From assembly GCA_022796795.1 (NCBI GenBank), contig JAAWJI010000022.1:1-64000 (forward strand): 64,000 nt of DNA. The letters run 5' to 3'. Made by a program: the position numbers and the translations under genes. A model generated the notes under the pieces. The model saw only the letters and a program-made list of their open reading frames with translations, was not told where the DNA came from and ran no database searches. This stretch comes from Lachnospiraceae bacterium (GTDB taxonomy: Bacteria > Bacillota > Clostridia > Lachnospirales > Lachnospiraceae). Positions 25,963 to 34,858 of this stretch are shown one piece after another. Each line of letters begins with the position of its first letter. The stretch's first letter is position 1.

Positions 25963-26041
25963 GAGTCCAAAAAGTATTCATGAAAAACGAAGAGATTGTA
26001 AGAACCCCGGGATTTTTGGCGTAAATTGCCGGGAGTTCACA

Positions 26042-26084
26042 GAGCGGTCTCAAAATCTGAGACAAAGACTTTTTGAGACCGCTC
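26042..26084 (+). terminator. Intercistronic hairpin (partial terminator / 3' stabiliser)
   Basis: GAGCGGTCTCAAAA pairs perfectly with TTTTGAGACCGCTC (14 bp). There is no T-run after it, so it is more likely an mRNA stabiliser or leaky terminator between the binding-protein and ATPase genes. Confidence 0.6.
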
Positions 26085-26105
26085 CAAAAGAGAATGGAGG
26101 GCCCT

Positions 26106-27629
26106 ATGGAAAATGTTTTGGAGGCAAGGGGATTAACAAAATACTTTCCGGCCATGAAGGCATTAGACAACATTGACTTTGATCTGCGGGCAGGGGAAGT
26201 GCATATTCTGCTGGGGGAAAATGGAGCGGGGAAAAGCACCCTGGCCAAATGCCTGCTGGGCGCCTATATGCCGGAGGAGGGGGAAATCTTCCTGAAGGGG
26301 GAAAAGCTGCATCTGTTGTCCGCAAAGGATGCCCTGGAAAAAGGGATTGCAGCGGTTTATCAGGAATTTACCCTGGTCCCCTATTTGACGGTAGCCCAGA
26401 ATATTTTTTTAAACCGGGAATTTAAGAACCGGGCAGGACTGATCGACCACAAGGCTATGGAAGAAAAGGCAAAGGAATACCTGCATATTCTGAACTGCGA
26501 TTATATCAACGTAAAATCCGTGGTAAAAAAGCTTTCTGTGGCAGAACAGCAGATGGTAGAGATTGCCAAGGCTTTATCCTTTCAACCCAAGATTATCGTA
26601 TTTGACGAACCCACAGCCACGCTTACAGAGCGGGAGATTGAGTCCTTGTTTGTCCAGATACATAAATTAAAGGCAGAGGGAATCGGAATTGTTTATGTAT
26701 CCCATCGAATGCAGGAATTCAGCCAGATCGGAGACCGGATCACAGTCATGCGGGACGGAAGAAGGATCGGGACAGTCCGGGTAGGAGAGAAATCCGACGA
26801 GGAGCTGGTCAAGATGATGGTGGGCCGGGATGTGACGCAGGTTTATGTGCGTAATTACCATGTGCAAGAGGAGATTGCGTTGGAGACACAAAACCTGCAG
26901 GATAGGGACGGACGCGTTAAGGACGTGAGCATCCAGGTGAGAAAGGGAGAGATCGTGGGCCTTTCTGGACTGGTAGGGGCAGGACGGACAGAGACGGCCC
27001 GGCTGATCTTTGGCATTGATCAGATCAAATCCGGTAAGCTTATGATTCACGGAAAGGAGATAACCGGCAAGAACACGCCGTTAAGGATGGTGCGGCAGGG
27101 AATAGGGATGGTCTGTGAGGACCGGAAGCAGCAGGGCCTTGCCCTGAAGGATTCGGTGGCCTGGAATATTATGGCTGTGAGTCTGAAACGATATTTTCCC
27201 AATGGAATCATTGATCACAGGCGGATGATGGAGATCTGCCGGGAATGGAAGGAAGAGCTGGGGATTGCAACTCCGGATGTGCATAAGCAGTGCAAGTTTT
27301 TAAGCGGGGGAAATCAGCAGAAGGTGGTTTTGGCTAAATGGTTGAGTAATGGGCCGGACATTCTGATTTTTGACGAGCCTACAAGAGGAATCGATATTGG
27401 AGCAAAGATGGAGATTTATACACGGATGGATCAGCTGGCAGCAGAGGGAAAGGCAATTCTTCTCATATCTTCCGAGCTTCCGGAGGTGATTGGCATGAGC
27501 GACAGGATCTATGTCATGTCCGAGGGAAGGATTATGACAGAGTGTATCCGGGGTGAGGAAAACTTCAACCAGGAGGCCATAGGAGCCATGATGCTGGGGA
27601 TAGGAGGCGATGAACATGGGAAAGAGTGA
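26106..27629 (+). CDS. Sugar ABC transporter, ATP-binding protein (RbsA/MglA-like, double ABC)
   Basis: 507 residues with two ABC cassettes. The first has Walker A GENGAGKST near residue 38 and Walker B IIVFDEPT. The second has a degenerate Walker A (GLVGAGRTE), a good signature LSGGNQQK and DILIFDEPTRG. This is the layout of CUT2 importers such as RbsA, where the second site is catalytically weak. It energises the two downstream permeases. ATG at 26106 chosen for AATGGAGGG upstream. The 3' end overlaps the first permease gene by about 14 bases. Confidence 0.95.
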   Translation: MENVLEARGLTKYFPAMKALDNIDFDLRAGEVHILLGENGAGKSTLAKCLLGAYMPEEGEIFLKGEKLHLLSAKDALEKGIAAVYQEFTLVPYLTVAQNIFLNREFKNRAGLIDHKAMEEKAKEYLHILNCDYINVKSVVKKLSVAEQQMVEIAKALSFQPKIIVFDEPTATLTEREIESLFVQIHKLKAEGIGIVYVSHRMQEFSQIGDRITVMRDGRRIGTVRVGEKSDEELVKMMVGRDVTQVYVRNYHVQEEIALETQNLQDRDGRVKDVSIQVRKGEIVGLSGLVGAGRTETARLIFGIDQIKSGKLMIHGKEITGKNTPLRMVRQGIGMVCEDRKQQGLALKDSVAWNIMAVSLKRYFPNGIIDHRRMMEICREWKEELGIATPDVHKQCKFLSGGNQQKVVLAKWLSNGPDILIFDEPTRGIDIGAKMEIYTRMDQLAAEGKAILLISSELPEVIGMSDRIYVMSEGRIMTECIRGEENFNQEAIGAMMLGIGGDEHGKE

Positions 27630-28569
27630 AGAAAAAAGAAAGGTCTTTCTTCGTGATGTGCCGCCTATTGTGTGGATGCTGCTGGTTATGTTGGCGCTGT
27701 TTGCCGCCATAGCTAACAATTTTTTATCTGTGAAAAATCTGCTGAATATCCTGAGGCAGTCGGTGCCCCTTATGATCCTGGCCATTGGTCAGACCATGAT
27801 TGTATTGACAGGCGGAACAGATCTCTCTTTGGGCGCCCAGGTCAGCTTTACCACGGTAGTCTGGATCCTTCTGGCACAGGCAGGGGTGAATATATATCTG
27901 GCTGCCCCCATAGCCCTGCTGTTTCCCGTAGGGATTGGAGGAATCAACGGAATTTTAGTGTCAAAGGGGAAGGTGCCGCCTTTTATCGCAACATTTGGAA
28001 TGCAGAACATTGTGAACAGTATAGCCCTGGTGGTCACCTCCGGATCCTCCCTGTATTTTTCCCACCAGATATTCCGCAGGGTGTATGAGAGCAAATTTTT
28101 GCTGGTGGCCACGCCTATTTGGATTGCAGTGGCGGTGTTTGCGGTTTCCTGGATTCTTCTGAAATATACGCGATTTGGCACCAATGTGTATGGGCTGGGA
28201 GGAAATGTGGAGGCTTTGAGTCTGGCGGGAGTCAATACAACAGGTTCTTATATAAAGACGTATGCCTTTGCAGGGCTTCTGGCAGGAATCGCAGGCCTGA
28301 TTACAGCCTGCCGTGTGGAGTCCGGACAGCCTACCGTGGGAAGTGGCTGGGAATTTGAGGCGGTAGCTGTGACCATCCTGGGCGGAACATCGTTGAATAC
28401 CGGAAAGGGCGGAATCGGAGGAACGGTCTTGGGCGTATTGTTTCTGAATATGCTCCGCAATGGATTAAATATATCCGGCGTATCCGCAATGTATCAGAAT
28501 GCGATTATTGGAGTGATCGTAATGCTTGCCATTGTGCTGGATGCTCTGATGCGCAAGAGTCGAAGCTAG
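27616..28569 (+). CDS. Sugar ABC transporter permease (RbsC-like) 1
   Basis: 317 residues, 8-10 membrane helices, CUT2 permease family with the conserved segment GGTDLSLGAQ and the coupling-loop pattern near GGTSLNTGKGGIGGT. The ATG at 27616 has AGGAGG nine bases upstream; an ATG two codons earlier (27610) is too close to it. Presence of two different permeases implies a heterodimeric channel, unlike homodimeric RbsC. Overlaps the ATPase gene. Confidence 0.93.
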   Translation: MGKSEEKRKVFLRDVPPIVWMLLVMLALFAAIANNFLSVKNLLNILRQSVPLMILAIGQTMIVLTGGTDLSLGAQVSFTTVVWILLAQAGVNIYLAAPIALLFPVGIGGINGILVSKGKVPPFIATFGMQNIVNSIALVVTSGSSLYFSHQIFRRVYESKFLLVATPIWIAVAVFAVSWILLKYTRFGTNVYGLGGNVEALSLAGVNTTGSYIKTYAFAGLLAGIAGLITACRVESGQPTVGSGWEFEAVAVTILGGTSLNTGKGGIGGTVLGVLFLNMLRNGLNISGVSAMYQNAIIGVIVMLAIVLDALMRKSRS

Positions 28570-28585
28570 AAGGGAGGATTTCAGA

Positions 28586-29557
28586 TTGAAAGAAATATGG
28601 AATCGAACAAAAGGCAGCAAATCTTTCCTATGCCTTGTGAGTATTTTTATAGTAGTGGCTTTTGCCTCGGTTTTAAGTCCCTCCTTCCGCAGTGTGGATA
28701 ATTTTGTGACGATTATCCGGCAGGCAAGCACCCTGATTGTGCTGAGTACCGGGCTTACGGCAGTTCTGCTTACAGGAGGCATGGATCTTTCGGTAGGCTC
28801 CACGGCAGCCTTTGCAGGATGTCTCTGTGCACAGCTTTTGAAAATGGGGGTGCCTGCGGGGGTGATTTTCCTCATTGGACTTGCCATCGGGCTTGTCATT
28901 GGGCTGCTGAACGGCTTTTTGGTGGCAGTGATTCAGCTTCCGGCCTTTATCGCCACCTATGCCACAAACTGGGCGCTGAAAGGTCTGGCGATCATTGTCA
29001 TGTCCGGCGCTGTCATCTATGATCTTCCGGCTGGCTTCACTGTATTTGGAACCGGATATCTGGGAAAGATTCCCATTATTGTCCTCATAGCGGCAGTTGT
29101 GGTGGCTGTAGTGTATTTCTTTCTCCAGAAGACGACCCTGGGAAGAGACATCTATGCTTACGGAGCCAACAAGGAAGCAGCCAGATATTCCGCTGTCCAT
29201 GTGGACCGAAGCGTATATATGGCCTTTGCCCTGTGTTCCATGACGGCATCCGTAGGCGGCCTTTTGATGACAGCCCGGCTGAATGCAGCGGAGGCGGCTA
29301 TGGGAGACGCCTATGGTCTTCAGACAGTGGCGGCTGTAGTCATTGGAGGAACCTCCATGTTAGGAGGCGAAGGCGGTGTGATGGGAACTGTATTTGGCGG
29401 AATTCTTCTGACAGTTATCATTAATATTATGAATCTTATGGGAACCTCTTCGCTGGCTCAACCCATGGTGGTGGGAGTGGGAATCCTTTTTATGGTATTG
29501 ATGGACACCTTTACCCAAAGTGCAGGAGAGAAAACACGAAAATGGAGGAGATTATGA
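28586..29557 (+). CDS. Sugar ABC transporter permease (RbsC-like) 2
   Basis: 323 residues with the same CUT2 permease pattern (GGMDLSVGSTAA; GGTSMLGGEGGVMGT). TTG start with AGGGAGG 8 bases upstream, 16 bp after permease 1. Its TGA overlaps the ATG of the next gene (ATGA at 29554-29557), linking transport with the first enzyme of the operon. Probably pairs with permease 1 in the membrane. Confidence 0.93.
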   Translation: MKEIWNRTKGSKSFLCLVSIFIVVAFASVLSPSFRSVDNFVTIIRQASTLIVLSTGLTAVLLTGGMDLSVGSTAAFAGCLCAQLLKMGVPAGVIFLIGLAIGLVIGLLNGFLVAVIQLPAFIATYATNWALKGLAIIVMSGAVIYDLPAGFTVFGTGYLGKIPIIVLIAAVVVAVVYFFLQKTTLGRDIYAYGANKEAARYSAVHVDRSVYMAFALCSMTASVGGLLMTARLNAAEAAMGDAYGLQTVAAVVIGGTSMLGGEGGVMGTVFGGILLTVIINIMNLMGTSSLAQPMVVGVGILFMVLMDTFTQSAGEKTRKWRRL

Positions 29558-30573
29558 ATGCAAGAGAACGGATCGAGGCGGTTCTGGCTGGAGAAAAGCC
29601 GGATACCACACCGATTTTTCCCAAAATCGCCTTTGCAAATGCAGTATTCTGTGAGGGCGTAACCGTAAAGGATTATATGACAGATCCTGGAAGCATGGCA
29701 AAAGCTGCGCTGAATTCCTATCACAAATTCGGATGGGACGGAGTGGCGCTGCACACAGATATTTCCAGTGAGGGAAAGGCTCTGGGAAGCGTATACCAGC
29801 AGCCGGAGCATACGCCGCCTATTCTGAAAAAATATTTGATGGATGATATCTGGGACCTGGACCGGGTAAAACTCCCGGATCCCTATACTACAGAGTCTAT
29901 GAAGACCGTAGTGGAAGCCGTGAGGATGGTGAGGAGGGAGATAGGGGAGGAAACCTATATTCTGGGCTGGACCAATGGACCTTTAAATGTGGCGTCTCAG
30001 ATTTATAACCTGGATGAATTGCTTATGGCGCTGATCGAGGAGCCGGAGGCCTCTCATGCATTACTGGAGCGCTGTACCCAGGTGGCCTGCGTATATGCGG
30101 AGGCGTTGATCGAGGCAGGGGCGGATATGATTGCCTATGGACATGCCACGGCTTCCTCCAATGTAATTTCCAAGAATTGCTATCTGGAGTTTGCTCTTCC
30201 CTATGAAAAGAAGCTTGTGCAGTGTATTCATAACCATGGGGCAAAGGCTGTAACCCATATCTGCGGAAATATTGAGCCCATTGTGGACGCCATTGCCCAA
30301 AACGGTGCGGACGTCATTGATTTTGACCATGTCTGCGATGTCAATGTGCTGCGGGATAAGGCTCCGGACAAAATCTTCCGGGGCAATATCAATCCGGTTT
30401 TGTTTGCGGAAGGTACGCCCGGGGTAATGGAGGAGGCAGTGAAGGCCCTTTTGGAAAAAGAGGGAACAAGATCGAAATTTTTCCTGGGTTCCGGGTGCGA
30501 GATCAACCTGACTGCTAGGGAAGAAAACCTGCAGGCCTTTGTAAAGGCTGGAAGAATGTATGGAGTGAAATAA
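29554..30573 (+). CDS. URO-D-family corrinoid-type methyltransferase (MtaA/MtbA-like, zinc motif intact)
   Basis: 339 residues, URO-D barrel. Unlike the copy at 9611-10603, it keeps the zinc-thiolate ligands of methylcobamide:thiol methyltransferases: His235 and Cys237 in THICGN, and Cys315 in LGSGCEI. Such proteins move a methyl group between a corrinoid protein and a thiol, but no corrinoid-binding protein or MtaB-type partner is in the window. It may demethylate an O-methylated sugar with a partner elsewhere, or the barrel may have been reused. Start at 29554 chosen over 29542 for the AGGAG site and overlap with the permease stop. Confidence 0.85.
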   Translation: MNARERIEAVLAGEKPDTTPIFPKIAFANAVFCEGVTVKDYMTDPGSMAKAALNSYHKFGWDGVALHTDISSEGKALGSVYQQPEHTPPILKKYLMDDIWDLDRVKLPDPYTTESMKTVVEAVRMVRREIGEETYILGWTNGPLNVASQIYNLDELLMALIEEPEASHALLERCTQVACVYAEALIEAGADMIAYGHATASSNVISKNCYLEFALPYEKKLVQCIHNHGAKAVTHICGNIEPIVDAIAQNGADVIDFDHVCDVNVLRDKAPDKIFRGNINPVLFAEGTPGVMEEAVKALLEKEGTRSKFFLGSGCEINLTAREENLQAFVKAGRMYGVK

Positions 30574-30612
30574 TATTCACATAACTACAAGAGGAAAAAA
30601 GGAGGAGTTTTT

Positions 30613-31416
30613 ATGTCAATCACAGTAAGACCCATGAACACCGGGTTTGTACCTACAAATCCATTTCAGTATCACTATCATTTTTCCTGTGCGCCCTATT
30701 TAAAGGATGTGCCCAACGAGAAGGTTCCCCTGCCTGTATTTACCTTTTTAATTGAGGGAGCCGAGAAGCTGGTGCTAGTGGATACAGGAATGGCCTGGAC
30801 AGAGCGGGCCAATCAGTATCATCATCCTGGTTCCTGGCAGGAACCAGGTCAGGACATCGAATCCCAGCTAAAAGCGGCTGGCTATACGCCGTCAGATGTG
30901 GATATTATTTTGTTTACCCATCTTCATTGGGATCATATGTTCTATCTGGAAAAATTTACAAACGCCAGAATGATCTGCCACAAGAGAGAGTGGGAATTTG
31001 CCAATCATCCCATTCCCCTGTATTACAAATCCTACGAGCATCCTGCGCTTGGAGTTCAGGCGCCCTTTACCGGACTGGAATTTGAAACAGTGGAGGGAGA
31101 GACAGAGATTCTTCCGGGGATCCGCGTATTTGAATCCTTCGGACATTCCCCGGGACATATGTCCGTTGAGGTGGACACGGATGAGGGGGCGTATATCTGC
31201 GCAGGAGATTCCATCTTTGTCATGGGGAATCTGGAGCCTATTCCGGAAATGCATTACAATATCAGCCCTCCCGGACGGTTCTACAATATTGTGGAATCCT
31301 GGAAGAGCATTGAATATCAGAAGGAGAGAGCCAAGGATCCATCCTTCCTGCTTCTAAGCCATGACATGGCGCTTTTGGATCGTATTAAGGATACCCCTGT
31401 GCTGGGCAAAAAATAA
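30613..31416 (+). CDS. Metallo-beta-lactamase-fold hydrolase (lactonase-like)
   Basis: 267 residues with the dinuclear-metal motif THLHWDH, later GHSPGHMS, GDS and a C-terminal LLSHD histidine. The overall pattern is closest to the N-acyl-homoserine/sugar lactonase branch (AttM/AiiA-like). In a sugar-oxidation operon a lactone-opening step is the simplest role, for example hydrolysing an aldonolactone produced by a dehydrogenase; this is inference. ATG with AGGAG upstream, 39 bp after the methyltransferase gene. Confidence 0.85.
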   Translation: MSITVRPMNTGFVPTNPFQYHYHFSCAPYLKDVPNEKVPLPVFTFLIEGAEKLVLVDTGMAWTERANQYHHPGSWQEPGQDIESQLKAAGYTPSDVDIILFTHLHWDHMFYLEKFTNARMICHKREWEFANHPIPLYYKSYEHPALGVQAPFTGLEFETVEGETEILPGIRVFESFGHSPGHMSVEVDTDEGAYICAGDSIFVMGNLEPIPEMHYNISPPGRFYNIVESWKSIEYQKERAKDPSFLLLSHDMALLDRIKDTPVLGKK

Positions 31417-31426
31417 GGGAAAAAGC

Positions 31427-32725
31427 ATGGCAATGGATCAGACAATTATCATTGTTGCAAGCTGCGATACCAAGCATCAGGAAGCCGCTTTTATGCGGCG
31501 CTGTGTGGAAGCGGCGGGTGTTCGGGCGCTGGTGGTGGACGTAGCCACTGGCCCCGGACCCTCCTTAGAGTATGACATTTCAAGGGAAGAGACGGCCATG
31601 GCTGCCGGCGTTTCCTGGAGAGAGATGGAAGGACGTACTAAGGGGGAGAAAATAAGCTATATGAAGCAGGCTGTTTCTTGTCTGGTATCCCGGTTATTTT
31701 GGGAGGGCAGTCTGGACGGAATTCTGGCGGCCGGAGGACTGCAGAATACAGTGATGGCAACAGAGGCCATGAAGGTTCTTCCCCTGGGAGTTCCCAAGGT
31801 AATGGCAACCACCGTAGCCTGCGGCAGCAGGAAATTTGAGGATGTGGTGGGGGAGAAGGACATTGTGGTGCTTCCTTCCATCTGTGACTTTACTGGTTTA
31901 AATATGGTTACAGAGCGGATTCTGGAACATGCCTGCGCCTGCTGTACTGGTATGGTGAAGCTGGCCAAAGGGCCTTTGGAAAAGAAGAATGGGCCGGTGA
32001 TCGGTGTGACTCTTATGGGAATCACCAATACAGGGGCCTGCGGGGCCATTGATTATCTGAAGAAGCATGGGGTGGAGGCAGTGGGTTTTCACGCCACCGG
32101 AGCAGGCGGTCCTATTATGGAAGAGCTGGCGGAGGAAGGACTGATCGACGGCATTTTGGATATGAATCTCCACGAGATTGCATCCGGATATTTTGCCAGA
32201 GGTTTTTCCTATAATAAGAGACAGGAGATCAGGCTTTGGAAGTCAATCAGAAACAGAATTCCTCTGGTCATAGCGCCGGGAGGACTGGATTTTGCGGATT
32301 TTGCCCTGGGAGAATTTCCGGATCGAATGGAAGAACGGGTCTATATGATGCACAACCACAACATGGCCCATATTAAGCTTCTGCCAGAGGAGGCGGCTCA
32401 TGTGGCGGAGGAGATCAGGAGGCGGCTGATCGCCGTAGACTATCCGGTGAAGCTTTTGCTTCCCACGGAAGGCATGAGAAGTAACACCCGGCCTGGGGAG
32501 GAGCTGTATGATCCGGAGGTGGACAGAAGGCTTCTGGAAGGCCTGCGGGCCATGGAGAATCCATGGATTACCATAGAGGAGATTCCCGGAAATCTCAACA
32601 CGCAGGAGTGGGGAATAGAAGCGGCCAAGAGAATGTTGGAGGAGCTAAAGCGGGAAGAGATCTGTGAGAAGTCCAAAGAGAACAGAGAGTCGGTGAAGGG
32701 AATCAAAGCGGGAAAAGGTCTGTGA
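31427..32725 (+). CDS. Tm-1-like ATP-binding domain protein (UPF0261 family)
   Basis: 432 residues. The N-terminus IIIVASCDTKHQEAAFMRRC and later GLQNTVMATEAMKVLP, GVTLMGITNTGACGA and HATGAGGPIMEELAEEGLIDG blocks are those of UPF0261, whose plant relative Tm-1 has an ATP-binding N-domain. The enzymatic activity of bacterial members is not established. The usual partner, a PEP-mutase-like TIM-barrel protein, is absent. As the operon has no ordinary sugar kinase, this ATP-binding protein is a candidate for the ATP-using step. Its last ~25 codons are made of a 58-bp tandem repeat. Start at 31427 rather than 31361 by ribosome site. Confidence 0.85.
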   Translation: MAMDQTIIIVASCDTKHQEAAFMRRCVEAAGVRALVVDVATGPGPSLEYDISREETAMAAGVSWREMEGRTKGEKISYMKQAVSCLVSRLFWEGSLDGILAAGGLQNTVMATEAMKVLPLGVPKVMATTVACGSRKFEDVVGEKDIVVLPSICDFTGLNMVTERILEHACACCTGMVKLAKGPLEKKNGPVIGVTLMGITNTGACGAIDYLKKHGVEAVGFHATGAGGPIMEELAEEGLIDGILDMNLHEIASGYFARGFSYNKRQEIRLWKSIRNRIPLVIAPGGLDFADFALGEFPDRMEERVYMMHNHNMAHIKLLPEEAAHVAEEIRRRLIAVDYPVKLLLPTEGMRSNTRPGEELYDPEVDRRLLEGLRAMENPWITIEEIPGNLNTQEWGIEAAKRMLEELKREEICEKSKENRESVKGIKAGKGL

Positions 32726-32787
32726 AAAGTCCAAAGAGAGCAGAGAGCCGGTGAAGGGAATCAAAGCGGGAAAAGGTCTGTGAAACG
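32647..32787 (+). repeat. 58-bp tandem repeat (2.4 copies) across a stop codon
   Basis: Units start at 32647, 32705 and 32763, each beginning AAAGCGGGAA; the first two are about 90% identical and the third is partial. Because 58 is not a multiple of three, the second copy is read in another frame and supplies the TGA that ends the Tm-1-like gene. The array runs up to the rpiB ribosome site. Confidence 0.9.
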
Positions 32788-32809
32788 GACAAAAATTAGG
32801 AGGCGACAG

Positions 32810-33268
32810 ATGAGAAAGATTGTGGCAGGCTGTGACAATGCAGCTGTGGAGCTTAAAAATATATTGGTTGAATTTATGCGGGAGAAAGGAATTGCTGTGG
32901 AGGATGTAGGCTGTGAAAGCAGGGAAGATCCCACCTTTTATCCCTACATCGCCCAGCGGGTCTGTGAAAAAATTATAGAAAGCGATTATGAAAAGCGGGG
33001 AGTTCTGATCTGCGGCACAGGGATCGGCATGGCTATGACAGCCAATAAATTCAAGGGAATCCGGGCGGCTGTGTGTCACGATGTGTTTTCCGCAGAGCGA
33101 GCAAAGCTTAGCAACGACGCTAATGTAATCTGTATGGGGGAGAGGGTCATCGGAAAGGAGCTGGCGAAAAAGCTTCTGGAAGAATGGCTGGAGCTGGAAT
33201 TTCAGGACGGCAGCTCCACGGCAAAGGTACATGCCATCTCAGAGATTGAATCAGAAAATATGAGATAG
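32810..33268 (+). CDS. rpiB: RpiB/LacAB-family sugar-phosphate isomerase
   Basis: 152 residues. The catalytic cysteine is Cys68 in CGTGIGMAM, and CHDVFSAERAKLSNDANV carries the conserved histidine and asparagine region. The N-terminal GxDHAG motif reads GCDNAA, so the usual active-site His is Asn10, a change seen in members that use substrates other than ribose 5-phosphate. Beside a TpiA paralogue it most likely interconverts D-erythrulose 4-phosphate and D-erythrose 4-phosphate as in tetritol pathways; this is by analogy. ATG at 32810 has TAGGAGG upstream, downstream of the tandem repeat. Confidence 0.88.
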   Translation: MRKIVAGCDNAAVELKNILVEFMREKGIAVEDVGCESREDPTFYPYIAQRVCEKIIESDYEKRGVLICGTGIGMAMTANKFKGIRAAVCHDVFSAERAKLSNDANVICMGERVIGKELAKKLLEEWLELEFQDGSSTAKVHAISEIESENMR

Positions 33269-33348
33269 ACGGACTGTGAAATAAGAGAATTCAGCAGATG
33301 AAAATGCAAAAATAGGAAGGCGGCCGGAGGAATACAGGAGAACGGAAA

Positions 33349-34185
33349 ATGACAGAAAAAGAAAAGGCGGTGGGGAAAGAACACGTGGAAGGAAAAGAGA
33401 AAGGAACAGGAAAAAAGATCTATTTGGGAACCAATACAAAAATGTATAAGACCATAGGGGATACCTGTACCTATTTAAAGGCACTGAAGGAGCTGACGGC
33501 GGATATTTCGGAGGAACAGGCGGAGCTTTTTGTGATTCCCTCCTTTACCAGTCTGGCTGCAGCCCGGGAAATTTTACAGGACTCCGGAATCCGTCTGGGG
33601 GCCCAGAACATGTGCTGGGAGGATCAGGGGCAGTTTACCGGTGAAATCTCTCCCCTGATGCTAAAAGAGCTTGCCATTGATCTGGTGGAAATCGGACACT
33701 CGGAGAGGCGTCATGTGTTTGGAGAGACAGATCAGGAGGAGAGAAAAAAGGTAACGGCTGCAGTCCGTCATGGGTTTCAGGCTCTCTTATGCGTGGGGGA
33801 AACCTTAGAGCAGAAGGAATATGGCATCAGCGACGAGGTGCTGCGCATGCAGCTGAAGGTGGGACTTCACGACATGACAGCAGAGAATGGGGGAAATCTG
33901 ATGATAGCCTACGAACCTGTGTGGGCCATTGGGGTTCATGGAATCCCGGCCGGAGAGGAGTATGTAAACCAGAGGCACAGGGTTATGAAGCAGACCCTTA
34001 AGGAGCTTCTGGGAGAGGAGGCGGCCTGGGAGATTCCGGTGCTCTATGGCGGCAGTGTCAATCCGGGAAACGCAGTGCCCCTTATGAGACAGCCTTACGT
34101 GGACGGCCTTTTTATCGGCCGGAGCGCCTGGGACGCCCACGATTTTAACCGGTTAATTCGAAGCGTGCTGGAGGCGCAGGCATAA
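33349..34185 (+). CDS. tpiA: Triosephosphate-isomerase paralogue (TpiA2 type)
   Basis: 278 residues, a TIM barrel with all catalytic residues: Asn29 and Lys31 (GTNTKMY), His117 (EIGHSERRHVFGE) and Glu189 (AYEPVWAIG). A ~20-residue Lys/Glu-rich N-terminal extension precedes the barrel, and the protein is longer than glycolytic TpiA (about 250). In erythritol and threitol pathways such paralogues isomerise L-erythrulose 1-phosphate to D-erythrulose 4-phosphate, the substrate of the RpiB-type partner, which is encoded just upstream here. The ATG has CAGGAG upstream. Confidence 0.85.
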   Translation: MTEKEKAVGKEHVEGKEKGTGKKIYLGTNTKMYKTIGDTCTYLKALKELTADISEEQAELFVIPSFTSLAAAREILQDSGIRLGAQNMCWEDQGQFTGEISPLMLKELAIDLVEIGHSERRHVFGETDQEERKKVTAAVRHGFQALLCVGETLEQKEYGISDEVLRMQLKVGLHDMTAENGGNLMIAYEPVWAIGVHGIPAGEEYVNQRHRVMKQTLKELLGEEAAWEIPVLYGGSVNPGNAVPLMRQPYVDGLFIGRSAWDAHDFNRLIRSVLEAQA

Positions 34186-34223
34186 ATCAGAGACAGAATT
34201 TGGGAAAGAGGACAGTGGAAGAC

Positions 34224-34829
34224 ATGGTGGAATATGGTAAAAAAATAGCAGAGGAACTTGCAACAGCGGCAATTAGAGCATATAATAGAGGAATACAGAC
34301 AGGCAGCGGAGGAAATATAAGCGCCCGGATTCCCGGTAAAGATCTCATGCTTTTAAAGGCCAGCGGAGGCAGCCTGGGAGATTGCACCGCAGACAGCTTT
34401 TTGATTACAGACCTGAAGGGCAGGCTAGTACAAGGAGAGGGAAAACCAACCAGAGAGGCTTTGCTCCACGGCTATATTTATCAGATCTGTCCTAAGGTTC
34501 AGGCAGTGGTTCATGTACATGCCCCCTATGCGATCGGATGGAGTCTGACGGGAAAGGATCTGCCCAGGACCACTTGGCATGCCAAGCTTAAGATTTGCGG
34601 AGATATTCCGGTGCTGGACATTCCGGCAGCTATGGTGAGAGAACAGGATCTGCCTTTGGTGGAGCAGGTATTTCGCAGGACGCCGGATATCCCCGCGTTA
34701 ATTCTGGCTAATCATGGAATTGTGGCGCTGGGAAAGGACGCTCTGGAGGCAGAGCACACGGCAGAGCTGATTGAGGAGACCGCACAGGTCACTCTGCTTA
34801 AGGCAGCGGTTCAGAAGCTGGGTCTGTAA
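34224..34829 (+). CDS. Class II aldolase/adducin family protein (fuculose-phosphate aldolase-like)
   Basis: 201 residues from ATG 34224; an in-frame TTG at 34200 is possible but lacks a good ribosome site and adds residues not found in the family. The landmarks GSGGNISARIPG (phosphate/metal region), VVHVHAPYA with two zinc histidines, and ANHGIVALGKD with the third are intact. Family members cleave or decarboxylate sugar phosphates such as fuculose-1-P, ribulose-1-P or 3-oxo-tetronate-4-P. Here it could cleave the tetrulose phosphate or a branched sugar phosphate to dihydroxyacetone phosphate plus an aldehyde. Confidence 0.88.
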   Translation: MVEYGKKIAEELATAAIRAYNRGIQTGSGGNISARIPGKDLMLLKASGGSLGDCTADSFLITDLKGRLVQGEGKPTREALLHGYIYQICPKVQAVVHVHAPYAIGWSLTGKDLPRTTWHAKLKICGDIPVLDIPAAMVREQDLPLVEQVFRRTPDIPALILANHGIVALGKDALEAEHTAELIEETAQVTLLKAAVQKLGL

Positions 34830-34858
34830 ATACATAAGGACGAATAGACCAGATCAGT

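Noticed and set aside
32641-32790. CRISPR-like array
   Set aside because: The 58-bp units are contiguous tandem copies without spacers, so it is a tandem duplication.
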